DNA from: Piezodorus guildinii
Lineage: Eukaryota; Arthropoda; Insecta; Hemiptera; Pentatomidae
Assembly: GCA_023052935.1 (NCBI GenBank)
Contig: CM041297.1
Span: forward strand, 45,880,417 to 45,944,416
DNA: 64,000 nucleotides
Direction of reading: 5' to 3'
Positions 58,401 to 64,000 of the stretch are shown piece by piece. Numbering within the stretch: position 1 is the stretch's first letter; each line of letters starts with the position of its first letter. The translations under genes were made by a program, and so were the position numbers. The notes beneath the pieces are model-generated. The model was not told the origin of the DNA and did not search any database. It saw only the letters and a list, made by a program, of their open reading frames with translations.

Positions 58401-61400
58401 TACCTAATTATCATAATTTCTTTTAATATTTTTTTTTTTATTGGTGTTTGACTATTATCTTTAAATATTTTCTTATGTTTATGTTATTATTGCACTGTCA
58501 ACTTATTATTATTTTTTCTTTTAATTTTATTGGTTGTTGTCTTATTTTTTCTTAGCCTTGATGAAGGCCCACAAGACTGGCCAAAACATCAGCACCCAAA
58601 TAAAGTTTATCTTATTAGTTTATTTTCTTGATGACTTTACCCCCAACCAACTTCTCCATCATATATTCTTATCAGTCAACAATTTCTCCATTGTTAAAAT
58701 ACCTTAATCGACCATGTTAAAATCAAACTTACTAATAAATATTTCCATTAATTATTTGATCAATCTCATACAATTTTTTCTTTCTTTTTTTTACATTTTA
58801 TGTGTCATTGTCTCTTGGTATTATTTTATTTTTTGTCATTTTTCCAGGTTTTTACTCATTTGCTCGAACATCGATGTGGATAATATTCAGTAGTTCAGCC
58901 ATTCTTCTTGCACCTGTAATGTTTGAAGTTGAAAGGGCACAAGTTGAAGAAGCGCAGAGATCTGAACAACGACAGGTAGCTTAACTATACAGTTAAATAT
59001 ATCCTTTTTAATAATGATTGAGGTGCCAAAATTCTGATATTCCAGTTTTATACCATTTATTGTTTTGTTTTTTTATTCTCTCTATTTACTTTTGTTAATG
59101 TTTTATTTTAATATGTTTTATGATGAGAAATTTTCTGATAGTTCTTCAGCCATAAAAGGTTGTTGTAAAATAAGAGACTTCATCATTATAGTTCTTATAT
59201 TTAATAGTTTTTCTGAAAGAGGTGTTGGCTGCAACACAAAAGTTGCAGCCATTACTTAAATTGTCATGGTTAGTAGCATTATGTAAATTATAAAGTTTGG
59301 TCCCTGTCAGTACTGCTAACTGATAGTTGACAGTATTATTGCAATGGTGATACCTAAGCTCTATATGTTTAACTTATAACCTTAAAACGAAATTTAAACA
59401 TTGATTGGATTATTGTTTTTATTGTAGAACTATTCACTTCTATTCCATAACTTTATCATCAGAAAACATTTACATATTTACAAGTAGGACCTAGAAGGTT
59501 GGAAATTGTTTAGGAGGGGAGGGTGCCAAGTAGGTTAAAATATTAGTTTGTTTTTCCAGACATTGTCTAAATAGATATTAATTCGAAAATAATGTTAACT
59601 TGATATATCTGATTATTTTTAATAATGGCAGATGAATAATGTTGAAAATTAAAAGTTATATGTCGGTCAATCCATTCAAAATCATCCAGACCTTGCTACT
59701 CGACATTTTTGATTTAAATTATTTTTTTTCCTGTTATTCTCTATCCTTTCGTGAATATAAAACCATAAATAAACTATTTTTCTGCCCAATGCTTTAAGTG
59801 TTGCAGCCACCTTAAGTCAGCTTCACGGCTGAAAACATGTGTTCAAAACAATCTCTCTAATTCTAACGTTTACAAGGAAATATCTCAAAAGGGACTGAAT
59901 GAAAAATTATGAAACTAATACAGAATACCGATCTATACTATTGTGTTTAATGAAGTAAAATTGGTCATTAAGACCAAGCTAGTTCCGGAGTTAAAAAATT
60001 CTCTTCACACCTAAAATTAAGTTTCCTTTAAAAAATATCAACTATGGTAATTTTTCATATTTAGGAACATGACTAAGACTAGAATGATAATAAGACTATT
60101 TTATATTATTTTTGTCATTACAACACGTTTCCTAAGTAGTCAAGAAAATGCTTTAAAAAATTCGCAAAAATTAACATAAACTGGAACTCTTTGCATGCTA
60201 TTATGAGGAAGGTTTGAGGTAAGTGTCAGGCTTAATTTTTTTTCTTTTGTAGTCTTATCATTCATTGCACTACTTGATCGTATAAGCATTGTCCCTTTTT
60301 TTAGTATATTTTTTCAAAAAAGGATTATTGCCAAGTACAGTAAAATTTAAAGCAGGGTATCGTGAAAGGTACTAAAATTAAATTAAAACTGATGAAACTT
60401 GCACATATACCTCTATGTGATAAGTAGTATTGGATAAAATTTAATGGCTAAGAATCAACAGGTTCTAGCGTTATTAATTTGGTTTGTCTTATAGTCAGTT
60501 GATAAGATGAGAGCCACTCTGACAAGGCAATTATATTTGATGTAGTATATTTCCAAAACAAACAGGTTGTCAGCTACTAAATTTTATTTTTATACTACTT
60601 ATCATATAGAGGTATAATCTGTGCAAGATTTTATTCAGTCCCTTTCACAATATCCTGCTTTTAATGTTACTGAACTTGGAAATAACCTTTTTTTCAAAAA
60701 TTATATCAAAGAAAATACAATGCTCATACGATTAAAATTTCTACAAGTAGTGCAATGGCAAGTCGATACAAGATAAAATTAAGCGTGAGACTTCTCTCTA
60801 ACCTTCCTTTTTATAGCTTGCATATTAATTTTCATGAATTTTTTAAAGCATTTTCGTGACTTCTTAGGTGATGTGTTATAAGGACCAAAATTATATAAAA
60901 TACTCTCATTATCATTCTAGTCTTAGTCATGTTTCTAAATATGCAAAATTACCATAGTTAATATTTTTTAAAGGAAACTTTATTTTATTTGTGAAGAAAA
61001 TTTTATAACTCTGGAACTAGCTTAGTCTCAATGATCAATTTTACTTCATTAAACACATAGTATAGAAGGGTAATCTGTATTAGTTTTATAATTTTTCACT
61101 CATTTGAGATATTTCCGCATAAACATTGCAAAAAATAATTTTTGCCAATTTTAAAAATTTATATACAAAAGAGGACTATGACTAAACTATAAAAGAGAAA
61201 ATAATTAAAAGTGAGTATCTTTTCCTATATATACTTTAATCTCGATAAAATCCTTGTTTTTTATTATTTTTTGAAAAATTTTTAAACCACTTTCTTCACT
61301 ATTTAGGTAATAAGTTATGGGGACAAAAAATACAATGCATCTCCTTATCTAATTTTTAGATGTGTTTTTTATTTGATACCTACAAAATTACCAGAATTTT

Positions 61401-62040
61401 AAAAAAAATTTCAACACGTCAGCCACGAAGCTGACTTAAAATGGCTACAACACTTGAAGCATTCGCCAGAAAAATTGTTTATTTATGGTTTTATATTCAT
61501 GAAAGGATAGAGAATAACTGGACAAAAAATAATGAAAATCAAAATTATTGAGCGGCAAGGTCTGGACGATTTTGAATGGATCGACCAACATATAACTGTC
61601 AAAATGCCTGCAACACAAATAGTATTGGCCAAAAACATATATCATGGTTTTCAAATAAAGGAAGGATAAAAAAATGTAGAAAATCAAAATTGTTGAGTTA
61701 CAAAATTAATGAAAATTAGGCAATATCAAATGGATTGAATGATATGCTATGACGATATGAACGATGATAAAAATGCTTCCTGAATTATAATTAGGTTGAT
61801 AGGGGTGTACTATCACAATAGAGGCTTGTCAGTCACTACATTACATCATGTAGTGCACCCTTGATTTCTGCGTGTTAAGTAAAATATCTACTTGTAACAT
61901 TGTACTAATTGTTCTATTTGCATTAAATTTAATTTTATGTTAATTTTATTAATCATTATTATTACTCTATTTATTAATTTCTTTCACAGGCACTACTGGG
62001 ACCTCATACTGCAATAGCTGGTGGACCCCCAATTCGTTAA
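55365..62040 (+). CDS. Tom22: Tom22, mitochondrial import receptor subunit (4 coding exons)
   Basis: Central receptor and organiser of the TOM complex in the mitochondrial outer membrane. It binds presequences and docks Tom20 and Tom70 at Tom40. Exons 55365-55466, 56956-57070, 58848-58975 and 61990-62040 join in frame (396 nt) to 131 residues, a little shorter than the ~140-residue animal proteins. All introns are GT-AG. Seen in order: a charged N terminus, an acidic stretch (EEDEDDE, residues 33-39), the family signature ERLWGLTEMFPEKVRD (43-58), one membrane span (about 82-98, WIIFSSSAILLAPVMF, with the conserved Pro95), an acidic/Gln-rich post-membrane helix (VERAQVEEAQ), and the short tail LLGPHTAIAGG. 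The start has an in-frame stop 24 nt upstream. Introns are filled with repeats. Function is by family homology. Confidence 0.93.
56164..56208. repeat. Perfect 20-bp hairpin in Tom22 intron 1
   Basis: TATATTTAATGATCTGATAT at 56164-56183 and its exact reverse complement at 56189-56208 enclose the 5-nt loop GCTTA. It is short for a typical pre-miRNA. Confidence 0.85.
56956..57070 (+). CDS. Tom22: Tom22 coding exon 2
   Basis: Residues 35-72 plus one base of codon 73. The acceptor is TTTTTTATTAG and the donor is AGAA|GTAATA. It holds the conserved LWGLTEMFPE motif, the strongest evidence for the gene. Confidence 0.93.
57160..58375 (+). mobile_element. CR1/L2-like LINE in Tom22 intron 2
   Basis: Frames in order give SNFRPISILSKPLERIVHSQ (reverse transcriptase start), LILFDFSKAFNSVNHNIL (palm motif), LKWFVSFLSSRSP, then IQKLQQDIGNINAWTTTND with LKLNDGRTKAILIGS (after the catalytic FADD motif, which is itself lost), and a 3' end matching the copy at 2825-3265. 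Many stops and frameshifts. Same strand as the gene. Confidence 0.8.
58552..58665 (+). mobile_element. Hammerhead-type Penelope relic in Tom22 intron 2
   Basis: Plus strand: CTTGATGAAGGCCCACAAGA, then CTGGCCAAAACATCAGCACC and AAATAAAG, then CTTGATGACTTTACCCCCAA and CCAACTTCTCC. This is the same order as in 1788-1888 and the right end at 2556-2622 (core, GAAACATCGGCACC-like part, terminal segment). GGCC/GGCC could form stem II, but GAAA has decayed to CAAAA. Confidence 0.55.
58848..58975 (+). CDS. Tom22: Tom22 coding exon 3
   Basis: Completes codon 73 (Ser) and runs to residue 115. The acceptor is TTTTTCCAG and the donor is CAG|GTAGCT. It encodes FYSFARTSMW, the transmembrane helix with its proline, and the first part of the intermembrane-space tail. 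Confidence 0.93.
59654..61597. mobile_element. Foldback element (family F), copy 2, in Tom22 intron 3
   Basis: A ~1.9-kb near-palindrome. The left arm (from AGTTATATGTCGGTCAATCC at 59654) and the right arm (ending GGATCGACCAACATATAACT) match inward to a centre near 60465-60565. The right arm has about 260 bp (61140-61400) missing from the left and shared with the copy near 8600-8890. A partial duplication of the right end follows at about 61640-61740. No transposase is encoded. Confidence 0.75.
61990..62040 (+). CDS. Tom22: Tom22 coding exon 4
   Basis: Residues 116-131 and the TAA stop, after the acceptor TTTCACAG. It encodes ALLGPHTAIAGGPPIR, matching the LLGP-x-T end of animal Tom22 proteins. 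Confidence 0.88.
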   Translation, partial: ALLGPHTAIAGGPPIR

Positions 62041-62195
62041 TTAATCTATAAATCTAGTTATTTCTTCTCATTTCCTTTTTTTTTTTTTTTTTTCTTTTAA
62101 TATTTTTATTTTATATTACAATACAATTTTTGTATGTACTTAGTTGTTTGTTAGTAAAAATTTTATGCAGTTAGAATGTTAAAATCGATTGTATA

Positions 62196-62201
62196 AATAA
62201 A
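62196..62201 (+). terminator. Polyadenylation signal candidate for Tom22
   Basis: AATAAA 156 nt after the stop codon. A second AATAAA at 62844-62849 could serve a longer 3' end. I cannot tell which is used. Confidence 0.5.
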
Positions 62202-63498
62202 ACAAACCATTGCAGGTATTCCTTCATCTTTGAAGATGAATTCTTGCTTGGTCTAGTCTGATTAATATTTTAATTTTTGCATTTGTTGATTAAATATTTA
62301 AAACAGAAAAAAGTATTGCTTCCTTTGGAACCCTTTAGTCATTTTATCATTTTTTTTTACTGTTAGTGAATATAAATCAGCTTATTAATCCAAAGCCATC
62401 AAAGTGTAGTTGCGTTGATTATGTTCACTTAATATTTAAGTTGCTTTTCTCAGTTTGTAGAGTATTTATGAGATAGATTTATTTTTGTTAACTATTGAAT
62501 TATTTATTTGTGTGATACCTGTTTCAAGTGATAATAAGGTTACTATTATTAAAGAAACTCCACTTATGCACAGTTTTATTAATAAAAAAAATTGGGTAGA
62601 TCCATTAAAGTTATGGATACTTGTAGTTGTATACTTGTTGGATTTCTTTTTAAAGGTTAAAAATATAAACAATTTAAGTTATTTATCAATCACTCTTATT
62701 TGTTCAATGCAGGAGTGCATTAAAAGATGCTTGCATCCTCATTTATTTAATGGTCTTATCCTTTTCCCAGGATATCTATATATAAATAAATCAATGACAA
62801 AATGTGATTTTGTAATGCATAGATGATTTTGTTGCTTTACTGCAATAAAATCATCAATATAATACTACCTATTCCTGTATTTCTGATTTATCTTAGGTAA
62901 TAAAACAATGCAGAAATTACCTTATTTTATCTACTTTTCAATTTAATCTCTACTGAATGGTTAGTGTAAAAACAAAAACCAAGATTAATAATTAGTCAAA
63001 CAGAAGTTGTACGAACTCAGTAGCTTCCTTGAACGTTAGGAATAAAATATTCACTTCCTAGGAGTAATAGTAGGTATGTATGCCGTTAATATATATATGT
63101 TCTATAACTAGTTTGTGAGGAGAGGAGGAAGTTTTTTTATATTTAGTATAACTCATATTCTTCATCTTTATTTCATCTGAATGATACTGCATTGTCATGA
63201 GAAGTTCTCCTCTAAAGTATGTTTCAATAATACAATAAATATACTTTGGCCTCTAAAGTTGTTTCATTTTCCCGATCATGTTATTTAATCAATTATTTCT
63301 AGTTAAAATTATTTATAGTGAAACATTCTAAATAACACAATTTTCATTTTATTAGGCTTATCTGCTTTCCTGCCAGGAGGAAAGTAAAGTAATAGTATAA
63401 TTGAACACAAAATTGATTTAATGGACTTAATTTATTCAGATCGATAAGAAAAGTTTGTTATCATTTATCCTTAAATTAATTATCACAGTAACTTCTTT
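62202..63498. other. Tom22 downstream region
   Basis: AT-rich, probably including the rest of the 3' untranslated region. A 113-codon frame at 62485-62826 starts at TTG and is hydrophobic and low in complexity; I do not regard it as a gene. Confidence 0.4.
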
Positions 63499-64000
63499 AA
63501 AAAATCTGGTGAGGGCAACACACAACTTTCACTTACCACGACAGTTAAAATTAATTTAAAAACTATTAACTATACTTCAATTTGAAAAATATTTTAAGTT
63601 GATTTTAATACAACTTGTATTCATATTCGTTGGAAAAATCTGATTTAGATTAAATAATATAACTATATTAAATTGTTAATCAGTAATAAGTTTATTCCCT
63701 ATTCGTCACTTTATATTACCTTTTACAATTTATTGTATCAGATGACAGTTTTTCTAAAATCTTTCTCTTTCCAACGGTATATTATATGTCTATATTACTG
63801 TTCTTATCAAAAAAACAAAAATTACATTAAAAAATAGTTTTGCTCTTTTATCCTTCCGTTGGTCATCAAATTCGTCCAAATTAAATTTTAACCATTATTT
63901 GTCAATGCTGATAAGATGATATAGTTAAATTGTTAGGATGTAGAAAATTAAAGGTACATTAGCAGAAGAAAATTTAAAATATTGCCATTTAAGCCCTGTC
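63499..64000 (+). mobile_element. Family A element, diverged subfamily, cut by window end
   Basis: Starts AAAAAATCTGGTGAGGGCAA and shows ACTTTCACTTACC, TTTCCAACGGTATATTATAT near 63770 and TGCCATTTAAGCCCTGTC at the edge. The second half lies outside the window. Confidence 0.75.

Noticed and set aside
62485..62826. 113-codon open frame downstream of Tom22
   Set aside because: Starts at TTG, has low-complexity hydrophobic composition, no recognisable domain, and lies in the probable 3' untranslated region.

Overview
The window is AT-rich eukaryotic DNA, most likely from an insect or another arthropod. It has one intron-split nuclear gene, a mariner relic, tRNA-headed SINEs, several LINE clades and Penelope-type hammerhead sequences. 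I cannot name the species. The only host protein-coding gene I can support is a Tom22 orthologue (mitochondrial outer-membrane protein import) on the + strand, with four coding exons between 55365 and 62040 giving 131 residues. Its introns hold a decayed LINE, a hammerhead-type retroelement relic, a perfect 20-bp hairpin and a 2-kb foldback element.

Layout. 1-13.6 kb is a patchwork of old transposable elements: Penelope/hammerhead fragments (0.74, 1.8-2.6, 6.15, 6.9 kb), LINE 3' ends (2.8 and 3.9 kb), full copies of a recurring ~0.88-kb element called family A here (4.2 and 9.1 kb), a foldback element (7.1-8.6 kb), a SINE split by a LINE (10.9-11.4 kb) and a mariner deletion derivative (12.1-13.0 kb). 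13.6-25 kb carries more family A copies, two tRNA-headed SINE families (S1, S2), Jockey-like antisense fragments and truncated LINEs with clear target-site duplications. 26.07-31.48 kb is an 18-unit tandem array of a ~293-bp sequence. Each unit has a hammerhead-ribozyme-like core on the minus strand, and one inverted unit closes the array. A 13-bp direct repeat brackets the array together with an adjoining MITE. 33.23-48.46 kb is a three-copy, almost identical tandem repeat of a ~5,078-bp block. The block is built from family A copies, a 5'-truncated LINE with an RNase H domain, and another dispersed repeat. The copy junctions fall in the (GT)n tract of family A. 48.5-55.3 kb holds older repeats and AT-rich DNA. 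Tom22 follows, and another family A copy runs off the right edge.

The best candidate for an undescribed system is the hammerhead set. The array has the form expected of a retrozyme or Penelope-LTR array whose minus-strand transcript would self-cleave into ~293-nt monomers. Related cores occur elsewhere in the window. One is in a ~168-bp insertion with a perfect 13-bp target duplication, which points to small hammerhead RNAs being mobilised as retroelements. Folding, cleavage and circularisation are inferred, not shown. Family A resembles the non-autonomous Helentron (DINE/HINE) plan and appears to have seeded the 15-kb triplication.
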